36,823 bases of DNA from Paludibacter sp. GTDB lineage: Bacteria; Bacteroidota; Bacteroidia; Bacteroidales; Paludibacteraceae. Below, in pieces: positions 20,382-31,435 of this stretch. The stretch is taken from contig JARKQF010000031.1 of the NCBI GenBank assembly GCA_029973975.1, positions 1-36,823 on the forward strand. Direction: 5' to 3'. How positions within the stretch are numbered: position 1 is the first letter of the stretch; each line of letters begins with the position of its first letter. The notes beneath the pieces were generated by a model. That model did not search any database, was not told the origin of the DNA, and saw only the letters and a list, made by a program, of their open reading frames with translations. A program made the position numbers and the translations under genes.

Positions 20382-20805
20382 TGAGTATTTCATGCAGCAG
20401 GCCCTCGCCGAAGCCCGGAAGGCTTTCGAACGGGAGGAAGTCCCGGTGGGAACTGTCATCGTGTGCCAGGATCGAATCATCGCACGCGGACATAACCTCA
20501 CTGAAACGCTAAATGACGTGACTGCGCACGCTGAAATGCAGGCCATAACTGCTGCCGCAGGTTTTCTGGGAGGAAAATACCTGACCGACTGCACTATCTA
20601 TGTCACCGTTGAACCCTGTGTGATGTGTGCAGGTGCCCTCGGATGGTCGCAAATCAGCCGGATTGTATACGGCGCCAGTGATGAAAAACGTGGATTTTTA
20701 CGCTTTGCTCCTCTGGGAATTCATCCCAAAACCATCGTTACCGGTGGTGTGCTTGAAGATGAATGTGCTGTCCTGATGAAAGAGTTTTTTCAGAAGAAAA
20801 GATAA
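20371..20805 (+). CDS. tadA: tRNA-specific adenosine deaminase
   Basis: 144 residues. The zinc-dependent deaminase motifs are HAE at 53-55 (H ligand, E proton shuttle) and PCVMC at 82-86 (two Cys ligands). Length, the EVPVGTVIV block and the phrase [21 protein letters not shown] fit TadA, which converts A34 to inosine in tRNA-Arg(ACG); a free-base or nucleotide deaminase of the same family is less likely. The ATG overlaps the parE 3' end by 11 bases in another frame, and the stop is 3 bases before the next gene, so it is an internal operon member. Confidence 0.9.
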   Translation: MLSDEYFMQQALAEARKAFEREEVPVGTVIVCQDRIIARGHNLTETLNDVTAHAEMQAITAAAGFLGGKYLTDCTIYVTVEPCVMCAGALGWSQISRIVYGASDEKRGFLRFAPLGIHPKTIVTGGVLEDECAVLMKEFFQKKR

Positions 20806-20808
20806 AAT

Positions 20809-23800
20809 ATGCTGAAAGTATATCGCGCTTCTGCCGGTTCCGGAAAGACATTCCGTCTTACACAGGATTATATCGGCCTGCTTTTCGATGCTGACAAACC
20901 CAATCACCATCGGCGTATACTGGCTGTGACCTTTACCAACAAGGCTACAGAGGAGATGAAGTCGCGTATCATGAAAGAACTTCACTTGTTGGCAATCGGA
21001 CAACAATCTCCATACCGGACGGATTTGATGAAGAAAAAAAATCAATCGGCCGAAGCCATCAATCAGCAGGCCGGTAAAATTCTCATCAATATTCTGCACG
21101 ATTATGCCGCTTTCTCCATCAGCACAATCGACCGCTTTTTTCAGCAGGTTATCCGTGCTTTTGCCCGCGACATTGGTGTACACGGTGGTTATGCACTCGA
21201 ATTAGATACTTCGCAGGTGCTTGACCAATCGGTTGACAACCTGTTTTTCGATTTATCTGAAAAAGAAAACAAACAATTACTGGAATGGCTTACCTCATAC
21301 GCAGAAGAAAGAATTGAAAATGCCGAGAACTGGAATATGCGATCAAGTATCCTCGAGCTTGGTTATGAAATTTTTAAGGAGAGTTATCAGCATAAAGCAG
21401 CTGAGACCAACGAAAAATTACACGATCGCAAATTCCTGTCCGAATTCCGCAGCAAATTACATTTTATCATCGACGATTTTGCCGCCAATGCCAAAAGAAT
21501 AGCAGATGAAGCCCTGCAAATCATACAAAATAACGGATTACAACTGGAAGACTTCAAAGGAGGCTCCCGTACCGGCATGAAATATCTGGAAAAAGTATCC
21601 CGCGGAGTGTTGGAATTGAAAGATTCATTTTTCAAAATGGCTGAAGAGGTTGAATCCTGTTATACCCAAAAGACTCCTCAACACATCATTCAATCCATCA
21701 ACGCCGTATATCAGGGTGGATTGCAATCGAAAATGCAGGAATTGATTGCTCATTTCGACGAACATCTGCCTATCCGGAATTCAGCATTAATCATCCAGAA
21801 ACACCTGAACACGCTCGGCATCCTGTCGGATTTGGCAATGCAAATCAAAAAACTGACCACCGAGCAAAACATTATGCTGATTTCGGATTCGAACCTGCTG
21901 CTAAATAAAATTATCGATGATAGCGATGCGCCTTTTATCTATGAAAAAAGCGGTCTGCTTATTGATCATTTTATGATTGATGAGTTTCAGGACACCTCAG
22001 TATTACAATGGAAAAACTTCCTTCCGTTGATTAAAAACAGCCTGTCTTCGGGTAACGATAACTTAGTGGTGGGTGACGTTAAACAAAGCATCTACCGCTG
22101 GCGTAATTCTGACTGGAAACTACTGGATAGCCAACTCTATCAGGATTTCAGTAAGGAAGAGATAAAGGACGAAAATCTCGACACCAATTGGAGAAGCGAT
22201 AAGAACATTGTTGATTTTAACAATACTTTTTTTGTAGAGGCATCCAGTCGTCTGCAACGGAAATTAGATGAGAATATTGAAAATTCCGATGCGAATCAAA
22301 ATCAGTTAGAAGACTTAAAAGGTAAAATAAGCAATGCCTATCAGGAAACAGTGCAGCAGGTTCCTGATAAAGCCGGCACAGGCCGGGTCCGGTTTGAATT
22401 TACAGATGACACAGAGGAAGATATTTCCTGGAGAGAAATCAGTTTGAAGAGACTTCCTGGTATACTCGAAGATTTTCAGTCGCGCGGATACAAACCCGGC
22501 GATGTGGCTATTTTGGTAAGGACCAATAGCGAAGAAAAACAAGTCATACAAACACTGCTGAATTATAAAACAACTCCCGAAGCCAAACCAGAGTTCAGTT
22601 ACGATATCATGGGGACCGAAGGACTGATGGTCGAATCGGCCTCCACCATTAAATTTCTCCTGGGAATCCTTCGCCTGCTCATAAATACGGAAGATTCTGT
22701 TCAAAGAGCGATTGTAAATCAGGAGTATGCTCAGGGGAAATTAAAACTCCCGGTCAATGAAGCCCTGAAAGTTTCGATGTCGGGCAACAATCCTGAAAAT
22801 GGTCTGTCATCTTTATTTTCTGAGGACGAAAACGAACAATTGCTGCAATGCAAACACCTCTCATTGTTCGAAATGACAGAGAAAATAATTGCACTGTTCG
22901 ATTTACCGGCCTGGCATAATGAAGTAGTTTTCCTGCAGGCATTTCAGGATATCATTTACAAATTTACTACCGGAAAATCCTCCGATCTGAACTCATTTTT
23001 GCAATGGTGGGAAAAATCCGGTCATAAGCAATTTATCGCTACCCCGGAAAATGAACTGGCATTTCGCATCATGACCATACACAAATCCAAGGGACTTGAT
23101 TTCAAAGCTGTCATCATTCCTTTTTGTGACTGGGAACTGGATAGCCGGATGCGAAATATTCTTTGGTGCGAAACTAACGTAGCACCATTTAACGGGTTGC
23201 CTTTGATACCGGTAGAATACACCTCAAAACTGGGAGACTCCATTTTTGCCGGGCAATATTTCAGGGAAATGATGCATACGTATATCGACAACCTGAACAT
23301 CGCTTATGTGGCTTTTACGCGGGCCAAACATGAAATGGTGGGTATTTGTCCGCTTCCCAAAGAAACCAAAAGCGGAGAAATCAAACTGAACACGCTTGCA
23401 TCCCTGTTGTTTCTTTGTTTCAACAACACGCAGGGTGAGCTTTTAAATACTCATTTCAATGCGGAAGAAAAATTTTATGAACTCGGGAAAGCGCTTCTTG
23501 TACCTCCGGAAAATAAACAGCATATAAACGAAACGCAGAAACTCAGCGATTATCCAACCTGCGATGTCACCGGCCGGCTTAAGCTTAAACATAAAATCAG
23601 CATGTTCAACCGGGAAGAAATTGACATCACGGAGAATCCGCTTGATTATGGTAACCTGATGCATGAAATTTTCTGCCGTATCAATGCTCCGGAAGATCAT
23701 GCCGGAATCATTGCTGAATTTATAAGGGAAGGCAGAATAACCTCGGAAGAAGCTGTTAAAATAACATCTGATATTGATGATTTCTGGCAGATGCCGGAAG

Positions 23801-24060
23801 TGGAAAACTGGTTTAGGGAAGGTGTTCAGGTACTAAACGAAACAACCATCCTGACCCCTGAAGGACATCAATATCGCCCTGACCGGATCATCCTGGAAGG
23901 ACAAAAAGCCCTCGTGATCGATTACAAGTTCGGTGAACACGAATTGCCTTCTTATCAAAAGCAGGTGAAGAATTACACCATATTGCTGAACAGGATGGGT
24001 TATGAAACATCGGCCTATTTGTGTTATGTGAAATTAAAAAAGGTTGTTGCATGCGGGTAA
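20809..24060 (+). CDS. UvrD/AddA-type helicase-nuclease
   Basis: 1083 residues, superfamily 1A helicase. Walker A is ASAGSGKT (7-14), motif Ia TFTNKAT, motif II DEFQD (391-395), motif III GDVKQSIYRWR (near 422), motif V TIHKSKGLDF, motif VI AYVAFTRAKHE. A C-terminal PD-(D/E)XK nuclease is indicated by GNLMHEIF, PDRIILEG (Asp1025) and VIDYKFGE (Asp1038, Lys1040). This architecture is that of AddA (RexA), which processes double-strand breaks for recombination together with an AddB-like partner; no partner gene adjoins here. The extreme C-terminus is notable: the last codons (gca tgc ggg taa) belong to the first unit of a tandem repeat, so the final residues Ala-Cys-Gly and the stop come from repeat DNA. 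It starts 3 bases after tadA. Confidence 0.92.
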   Translation: MLKVYRASAGSGKTFRLTQDYIGLLFDADKPNHHRRILAVTFTNKATEEMKSRIMKELHLLAIGQQSPYRTDLMKKKNQSAEAINQQAGKILINILHDYAAFSISTIDRFFQQVIRAFARDIGVHGGYALELDTSQVLDQSVDNLFFDLSEKENKQLLEWLTSYAEERIENAENWNMRSSILELGYEIFKESYQHKAAETNEKLHDRKFLSEFRSKLHFIIDDFAANAKRIADEALQIIQNNGLQLEDFKGGSRTGMKYLEKVSRGVLELKDSFFKMAEEVESCYTQKTPQHIIQSINAVYQGGLQSKMQELIAHFDEHLPIRNSALIIQKHLNTLGILSDLAMQIKKLTTEQNIMLISDSNLLLNKIIDDSDAPFIYEKSGLLIDHFMIDEFQDTSVLQWKNFLPLIKNSLSSGNDNLVVGDVKQSIYRWRNSDWKLLDSQLYQDFSKEEIKDENLDTNWRSDKNIVDFNNTFFVEASSRLQRKLDENIENSDANQNQLEDLKGKISNAYQETVQQVPDKAGTGRVRFEFTDDTEEDISWREISLKRLPGILEDFQSRGYKPGDVAILVRTNSEEKQVIQTLLNYKTTPEAKPEFSYDIMGTEGLMVESASTIKFLLGILRLLINTEDSVQRAIVNQEYAQGKLKLPVNEALKVSMSGNNPENGLSSLFSEDENEQLLQCKHLSLFEMTEKIIALFDLPAWHNEVVFLQAFQDIIYKFTTGKSSDLNSFLQWWEKSGHKQFIATPENELAFRIMTIHKSKGLDFKAVIIPFCDWELDSRMRNILWCETNVAPFNGLPLIPVEYTSKLGDSIFAGQYFREMMHTYIDNLNIAYVAFTRAKHEMVGICPLPKETKSGEIKLNTLASLLFLCFNNTQGELLNTHFNAEEKFYELGKALLVPPENKQHINETQKLSDYPTCDVTGRLKLKHKISMFNREEIDITENPLDYGNLMHEIFCRINAPEDHAGIIAEFIREGRITSEEAVKITSDIDDFWQMPEVENWFREGVQVLNETTILTPEGHQYRPDRIILEGQKALVIDYKFGEHELPSYQKQVKNYTILLNRMGYETSAYLCYVKLKKVVACG

Positions 24061-24140
24061 ATGTAGAGACAGGGCATGCGGGTAAATGTAGGGACAGGGC
24101 ATGCCGGATAATGTAGAGACAGGGCATGCCCTGTCTCTAC
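24049..24140. repeat. Tandem 25-bp repeat ending in a 28-bp palindrome (REP-like element, copy 2)
   Basis: Three direct repeats of 25 bp (24049-24073, 24074-24098, 24099-24123), each beginning GCATGC and ending GTAGAGACAGG or GTAGGGACAGG, differ at only a few positions. The last unit runs into a perfect 28-bp palindrome at 24113-24140, GTAGAGACA-N10-TGTCTCTAC with centre GGGCATGCCC. The outer arms are identical to the element at 4290-4317. The first unit contains the stop codon of the preceding helicase gene. No spacers are present, so it is not CRISPR. Confidence 0.9.
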
Positions 24141-24169
24141 GCACAACACACCAATTATTAATATAAAAT

Positions 24170-24817
24170 ATGATAAAATTAATTATTTTTGATTTGGATG
24201 GCACCTTATTAGATACCATCGAAGACTTGGCAAACGCAACCAATCACGCGTTGAAACAATTCAATTTTCCATTGCACGACACCGCGAGTTACCGTTTTTT
24301 TGTAGGCAATGGTATCAATAAACTAATCGAACGGGCACTGCCGGAAGAACACAAAAACGCAGATGCCATTTTGATGGTAAAACATGAATTTCTGAAATAT
24401 TATTTATTTCACGCGGATGATTGTACCAAACCCTATCCCGGCATAACTGAATTATTGACCAAACTTCAGCAGGGGGGATATCAACTCGGTGTAGCATCGA
24501 ATAAGATGCACGATGCAACAGTAGATTTGGTAAAGCGATTCTTTCCCGACATCAGTTTTACATCTGTACTCGGACAGCGTGATGGTATCCCGGTTAAACC
24601 GTCGCCGGATATTTTAAATGAAATCGTGAACACAGCCGGGGTTCTGAAAAGCGAAACCCTGTACATCGGCGATTCTGGAATCGATGCACAGACAGCCATC
24701 AATGCCAATATTCAATTCACAGGCGTATTGTGGGGATTCCGGCCTCGTCAGGAACTCGAAGAGGCAGGAGCGGAAAGATTTGTCGAGAAACCGGAAGAGA
24801 TTCTGTTCAATTTATAG
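24170..24817 (+). CDS. HAD-superfamily phosphatase, phosphoglycolate phosphatase-like
   Basis: 215 residues. HAD motif I is [10 protein letters not shown] (7-16; D8 nucleophile, D10 acid/base), motif II SNK (in GVASNKMHD), motif III Lys in KPSPDI, and motif [12 protein letters not shown]. The helical cap between motifs I and II (about 17-80) is the C1 cap of the Gph/PGP subgroup. Such enzymes dephosphorylate phosphoglycolate, formed during repair of oxidised DNA ends, or other small phosphoesters; the substrate is not certain from sequence. It lies downstream of the helicase gene with the repeat between them; no promoter was recognised in the 29 bases between the repeat and the ATG, so it may be read from upstream. 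Confidence 0.88.
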   Translation: MIKLIIFDLDGTLLDTIEDLANATNHALKQFNFPLHDTASYRFFVGNGINKLIERALPEEHKNADAILMVKHEFLKYYLFHADDCTKPYPGITELLTKLQQGGYQLGVASNKMHDATVDLVKRFFPDISFTSVLGQRDGIPVKPSPDILNEIVNTAGVLKSETLYIGDSGIDAQTAINANIQFTGVLWGFRPRQELEEAGAERFVEKPEEILFNL

Positions 24818-24820
24818 TGT

Positions 24821-26669
<1,849 letters not shown>

Positions 26670-26736
26670 ACCGGAGTTTATTTTTTCTAAAGTTACTACT
26701 AATTTCCTCCGATCCAAATCACATAATTGATTGAAA

Positions 26737-26755
26737 ATTAACCATTAGAGTTAAT
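26737..26755. promoter_or_regulatory. Candidate operator dyad upstream of susC
   Basis: ATTAAC-CATTAGA-GTTAAT, a 6-bp perfect inverted repeat with a 7-base spacer, about 60 bases upstream of the probable PUL -7 element. The position suits an activator site for the adjacent regulator. A short dyad in A+T-rich DNA can arise by chance. Confidence 0.3.
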
Positions 26756-26814
26756 ACTTCTTTTAAATTCACTACTATCCTGTTCCATTCGGTTTTTTGG
26801 ATTTCTTTACCTTC

Positions 26815-26822
26815 TATATTTG
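26815..26822 (+). promoter_or_regulatory. Probable -7 element of the dextran PUL operon
   Basis: TATATTTG, exact TAnnTTTG. The nearest TTTG is at 26796-26799, spacer 15, shorter than the usual 19-21; a poor -33 box fits a promoter that needs an activator. Transcription would start near 26829, 44 bases before the first susC ATG. Confidence 0.6.
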
Positions 26823-26872
26823 CATCGGGGAAAAGCGAATCCCGGCAAATTAATCTTAAATATATATCTAAC

Positions 26873-29800
26873 ATGAAGTTAAACATGAAAAAATTTCTTC
26901 TCAACTTCCTGCTTACAGGTAGTTTGATGGCATGGATACTTCTTCCTGTAGCAGCGCAGACAAGCAGCCGCAGCATTACGGGAAAAGTAGCGGATGTGAA
27001 TGGCGATCCATTGATCGGCGTAAGTGTGGTGCTCAAAGGCACTTCTTCAGGAACAATTACAGATTTCTCGGGGAGTTTTACCCTGACATCAAATTCTTCA
27101 AACCCGGTATTGTTGGTCTCTTATGTAGGTTATACCACTCAGGAAGTGGTGGTGAAAAGTAGCCCAGTAAACATCGTGCTGACTGAAACATCGGAACAAC
27201 TCGAAGAAGTAGTGGTGGTGGGTTATGGCACTCAGCGAAAGAAAGATCTCACCGGATCTGTTTCTGTGATTAAATCGGATGAACTTACGTCCTTACCTGT
27301 TCCAAGCATCAGTGATGCCATGCAGGGTCGTGCGGCCGGTGTTCAGGTTATCAGTTCAGGAACTCCCGGTTCGGATGCAACTTTCAGAATTCGTGGTACC
27401 GGTACCATCAACGACAGCAATCCGTTGGTTGTCATCGATGGTGTTCCTGTATCTGGCGGACTTAATCAACTGAATATGGACGATGTTGAGTCGCTTCAGG
27501 TATTAAAGGATGCCTCCGCAACAGCTATTTATGGTTCGCGGGGAGCTAACGGAGTGGTCATTGTAACCACCAAACGTGGAACTCAGGGCGTTGAAAAATC
27601 AAATCTCAGTTTTAATTATTCTTATGCACTACAACAACCTACCAATGTGGTAGAGATGTTGAATGCAAGTCAGTTTGCTCAACTTCAGAATGAAATGCTG
27701 ACCAATGGCGGACAGGTTCCTAATCCTGCTTTCTGGGATCCTCAGAGTCTGGGTGTGGGCACCAACTGGTTTGGCGAAATCTTCCGCACCGCTCCCATGC
27801 AGAACTATTCTCTTTCTTATTCGGGTAACAGTGAAAAAACAAACTATTATATCTCCGGTAATGTGCTCAATCAGGAGGGTATCGTGATCGGTACAGGGTT
27901 TAAACGTTTTTCACTGCAGGTGAACGCCGACAGCAAAGTAAACTCCTGGTTAAAAGTGGGTAACACCATACTGCTGAACCACGATTTGAAACCCAGCGGA
28001 AGTTACAGCATCCAGAATGCTATGCTCGCATTACCTACACAACCCGTAAAACGATCTGACGGAAGTTACTCAGGCCCGGTAGCTCAACCCATTTATGACG
28101 GAGACATTGAAAACCCGGTTGGGAAAGCGCTTACCGTTGAAAACCTGACTTCAGGATACAATCTGATGGGATCGGTTTATGCGGAACTGGAATTAATGAA
28201 AAACCTGAAATTCAAAACAACTTACGGGTTGCAGGCAAATTTCTGGGATTCACGTACCTGGTCGCCCACTTATAAATGGGATACAAGCATCAACAGTTCA
28301 GCTTATCTTTATCAGCGATATAATAAGAGCATTACCTGGTTATGGGATAATACTCTCTCTTATGAAAAAACAATAGGAGATCACCGTGTAGGTATCATGG
28401 CAGGTACCAGTGCTCAGGAAAACCGCAACAATTATATCAATGCATCAGTCAAAAAATTTGCGAGTGAAACGACTCAACAACTCGATAACGGGATTGAACA
28501 ACCCACAAACGGAGGGAACACCTCCAGTTGGGCCCTCCTTTCGTATATGGGACGTGTCAATTACAGTTTCGCAGATAAATATTTATTCACTGCAACTATC
28601 CGACGCGACGGATCTTCCCGCTTCGGTAGTGGAAACAAATTCGGAACTTTCCCCTCAGCATCTGCCGCATGGCGTATTTCTGAAGAAGATTTCATGCGGG
28701 ACATCTATATCTTCGATGATGTGAAAGTGCGTGCTGGGTACGGTGTGACAGGAAATCAGGAAATAGGAAATTATTCGTTTGCTTCTTCACTGAATACCTA
28801 TGTCTACAACTTCAATAATACCATCGTTTCGGCGGTTGTACCTGTTGTAATGCCGAATCCATACGTACAATGGGAACGACAGAAACAAGGTAATATCGGT
28901 ATTGATGCCACACTATTAAATCAACGGGTGGATGTCTCGATCGACGCTTACCTGAAAAATACGGATAAAATGCTGGTTCCAATGGTAGTTCCTGTTTCTA
29001 CAGGGTATTCTGATATATATGTACCATCAATCAATGCTGGCGAGATGCAGAATAAGGGTATAGAACTGACCATCAATTCAAGAAATCTGACAGGCAAACT
29101 GAAATGGAATACTTCATTCAACATCTCTTTCAATCAGAACAAAGTAATCAGCATCAACGACACGATTCCTATGTCGAGCGGAAGTATTGGATTGAACTAT
29201 AATCTCGCATTAATCAAAGCAGGTTTGCCTGTCAATACTTTCTACGGATTTGTGACCGACGGTGTTTTCCAAAACCAGACTGAAGTGGATAATCACGCTG
29301 TTCAGGTTCCCGGAAACGATCCTTTCAACAGAACATCGGCAGGAGATATTCGTTTCAAAGATTTGAACAATGATGGTGTTATCAACGATGATGACCGCAC
29401 CTATTTGGGAAATCCGAATCCGACGGTCATATTCGCCCTGAACAATACTTTTACTTACAAGGGATTTGATTTAAGCATCTTTCTGCAGGGAGTAGCCGGA
29501 AATCAGATCGTAAACGCCAACCGATTTTGGAGCGAGGCCATGGCAGTAGCACAAAATCAGACTATCGCCACACTCAATCGCTGGAATGGAGAAGGGAGCA
29601 GCAATAGCGTTCCGCGTGCAATATTCAACGACCCGAATAAAAACACACGTCCATCGGATCGCTTTGTGGAAGATGGTTCCTATCTGCGTATTAAAAATAT
29701 AACTTTAGGTTATACCATGCCGGCTCAAATCATTCAGAAGATTAAGCTTCATTCGGCACGGTTCTATATTTCCGGGCAAAATATCTTCACATTTACCAAC

Positions 29801-29899
29801 TACAGCGGATTTGATCCTGAAGTAGGTGTAAATGGCATCGATAATAATGTCTATCCTGTAACCCGCACATTTACTGTCGGTATTAACCTTGGTATTTAA
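26873..29899 (+). CDS. SusC-like TonB-dependent outer-membrane transporter
   Basis: 1008 residues. Signal peptide to about residue 29 (VAAQ), then a carboxypeptidase-regulatory-like domain (SITGKVADVNGDPLIGVSVV, about 34-110), the TonB-box/plug start EVVVVGYGTQRKKDLTGSVS, the plug domain with DAMQGRAAGVQV and FRIRGTGTIND and PLVVIDGVPV, and a long 22-strand barrel ending RTFTVGINLGI. SusC proteins import oligosaccharides across the outer membrane using TonB energy, with a SusD lid. Two in-frame ATGs (26873, 26885) both give a good signal peptide; the first is used. It heads the operon susC-susD-susE-GH66-GH31. The substrate, alpha-1,6-glucan, is inferred from the GH66 downstream. Confidence 0.96.
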   Translation: MKLNMKKFLLNFLLTGSLMAWILLPVAAQTSSRSITGKVADVNGDPLIGVSVVLKGTSSGTITDFSGSFTLTSNSSNPVLLVSYVGYTTQEVVVKSSPVNIVLTETSEQLEEVVVVGYGTQRKKDLTGSVSVIKSDELTSLPVPSISDAMQGRAAGVQVISSGTPGSDATFRIRGTGTINDSNPLVVIDGVPVSGGLNQLNMDDVESLQVLKDASATAIYGSRGANGVVIVTTKRGTQGVEKSNLSFNYSYALQQPTNVVEMLNASQFAQLQNEMLTNGGQVPNPAFWDPQSLGVGTNWFGEIFRTAPMQNYSLSYSGNSEKTNYYISGNVLNQEGIVIGTGFKRFSLQVNADSKVNSWLKVGNTILLNHDLKPSGSYSIQNAMLALPTQPVKRSDGSYSGPVAQPIYDGDIENPVGKALTVENLTSGYNLMGSVYAELELMKNLKFKTTYGLQANFWDSRTWSPTYKWDTSINSSAYLYQRYNKSITWLWDNTLSYEKTIGDHRVGIMAGTSAQENRNNYINASVKKFASETTQQLDNGIEQPTNGGNTSSWALLSYMGRVNYSFADKYLFTATIRRDGSSRFGSGNKFGTFPSASAAWRISEEDFMRDIYIFDDVKVRAGYGVTGNQEIGNYSFASSLNTYVYNFNNTIVSAVVPVVMPNPYVQWERQKQGNIGIDATLLNQRVDVSIDAYLKNTDKMLVPMVVPVSTGYSDIYVPSINAGEMQNKGIELTINSRNLTGKLKWNTSFNISFNQNKVISINDTIPMSSGSIGLNYNLALIKAGLPVNTFYGFVTDGVFQNQTEVDNHAVQVPGNDPFNRTSAGDIRFKDLNNDGVINDDDRTYLGNPNPTVIFALNNTFTYKGFDLSIFLQGVAGNQIVNANRFWSEAMAVAQNQTIATLNRWNGEGSSNSVPRAIFNDPNKNTRPSDRFVEDGSYLRIKNITLGYTMPAQIIQKIKLHSARFYISGQNIFTFTNYSGFDPEVGVNGIDNNVYPVTRTFTVGINLGI

Positions 29900-29919
29900 T
29901 CTATAAAAAAGAAAGAGTT

Positions 29920-31416
29920 ATGAAATTATCAAAATATTTTCTTCTGACAATCATCACGCTGGGAATGGTTTCCTGCAGCGAGGATTTTCTGAACAAAGCG
30001 CCTGAGGATTCAGTAAATACTGAAAACTTCTATCTTACTGAAGCGGATGCTATCGCAGCAGTAAATGGCGCTTACCAACCACTTCAGTGGCCTAAATTGT
30101 ACAATATGCGTATGTGGACTACCGACATTATGGCCGGCAACAGTATTGTAGGCGCTGCCGGAGGTACCGACGGTATTGAAACTCAGGATCAGGCCAACTT
30201 TGTTACCTCAACCGATAATCAGGGAGTACTCGATTTATGGAGAGGTCCCTGGCCGGGAATCTTACGGGCCAATCTTGTTCTTAAAAATGTACCCGGTATG
30301 GATATCAGCGACAACATTAAAAACCGTGTATTGGGTGAGGCCTACTTCTTACGTGCACATTACTATTTTATTCTGGTACGATTCTTCGGCGACGTTCCCC
30401 TTGTGCTCGAACCCGTTGATCCACAGGGAGATTTACGGCCTGCAAGAACTGCTAAATCGCTGGTTTACGATCAGATTATTGCTGATTTTGAAAAAGCTGC
30501 TGAACTGTTGCCTGCACGCGATCAATACACCGGAGCTAATGTCGGAAGAGCTTCAAAAGGAGCTGCCTATGGCATGCTGGCGAAAGTTTACCTGACACTT
30601 GGAAACTGGCAAAAAACAATTGACTATTGCGATGAGGTAAAAAACCTGGGATACGCCCTGTCTCAAAATTATGGAGACAATTTCGACCCAACCAAAGAAA
30701 ATGGTGTCGAATCGCTATTCGAAGTACAATATGTGAAAGACGCCGGATACGGTTTCTGGGATAACGAAAATCAATCGTCGTGGCTAAGCACTTTTACCGG
30801 ACCACGTGGAGCAAATATGGTAGAAGGTGGCTGGGGATGGAATCAGCCGACACAGGAATTTGTAAATGCTTATGAGGCAGGAGACCTGAGAAAAGATGTT
30901 ACTGTATTATATGAAGGCTGTCCTAAATTCGATAACATGGATTATAAAAAATCATACTCCTATACTGGCTACAACCTGCGTAAATTCCTGGTAGCAAAAT
31001 CTGTTGCTAATGCCTATGATAATAATCCTCTTAACTTTCCGGTATTGCGTTATGCCGATGTCCTGCTGATGAAAGCAGAAGCATTGAACGAACTGGGGAA
31101 AACTACCGATGCACAACTTCCGGCTTCAAATGATAATGCCACACTTAATAAAGTTCGTGCCAGAGCAGGATTGGGAAATGTAAGCGGACTCAACCAATCG
31201 GACCTCCGAATGAAAATCCTGCATGAACGACGTATGGAGTTGGCTTTCGAAGGACAACGCTGGTTCGATTTAATTCGTGTGAACGACGGACAGTATGGCA
31301 TCGATTTCCTTCACTCAATCGGAAAAACGAACATGACTACTAAGCATTTACTGTTCCCTGTACCTCAAAAAGAAAGGGATGCAAATCCAAATTTATCACA
31401 AAACACTGACTATTAA
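29920..31416 (+). CDS. SusD-like substrate-binding lipoprotein
   Basis: 498 residues. Signal peptide with lipobox MVSC (Cys19), then SEDFLNKAPEDSVN, the typical SusD/RagB N-terminus. TPR-like helices and the final RMELAFEGQRWFDLIR and LLFPVPQKERDANPNLSQN blocks are hallmark SusD motifs. It is a surface lipoprotein that forms the lid over SusC and captures oligosaccharides. It follows susC by 20 bases and precedes the SusE-like gene by 19, within one operon. Confidence 0.96.
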   Translation: MKLSKYFLLTIITLGMVSCSEDFLNKAPEDSVNTENFYLTEADAIAAVNGAYQPLQWPKLYNMRMWTTDIMAGNSIVGAAGGTDGIETQDQANFVTSTDNQGVLDLWRGPWPGILRANLVLKNVPGMDISDNIKNRVLGEAYFLRAHYYFILVRFFGDVPLVLEPVDPQGDLRPARTAKSLVYDQIIADFEKAAELLPARDQYTGANVGRASKGAAYGMLAKVYLTLGNWQKTIDYCDEVKNLGYALSQNYGDNFDPTKENGVESLFEVQYVKDAGYGFWDNENQSSWLSTFTGPRGANMVEGGWGWNQPTQEFVNAYEAGDLRKDVTVLYEGCPKFDNMDYKKSYSYTGYNLRKFLVAKSVANAYDNNPLNFPVLRYADVLLMKAEALNELGKTTDAQLPASNDNATLNKVRARAGLGNVSGLNQSDLRMKILHERRMELAFEGQRWFDLIRVNDGQYGIDFLHSIGKTNMTTKHLLFPVPQKERDANPNLSQNTDY

Positions 31417-31435
31417 TCTTAAATAGTATCTAGAT

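Noticed and set aside
19950-20594. 214-codon minus-strand open frame opposite parE and tadA
   Set aside because: Shadow of two well-supported plus-strand genes; composition is that of an antisense frame.
24049-24140. CRISPR-like direct repeats
   Set aside because: Units are directly adjacent with no spacers, only three copies, and no cas genes nearby.
26693-26777. Two ACTACTA-containing direct repeats upstream of susC, about 76 bases apart
   Set aside because: Only seven to eight shared bases with an indel in the flank; not distinguishable from chance in A+T-rich DNA.
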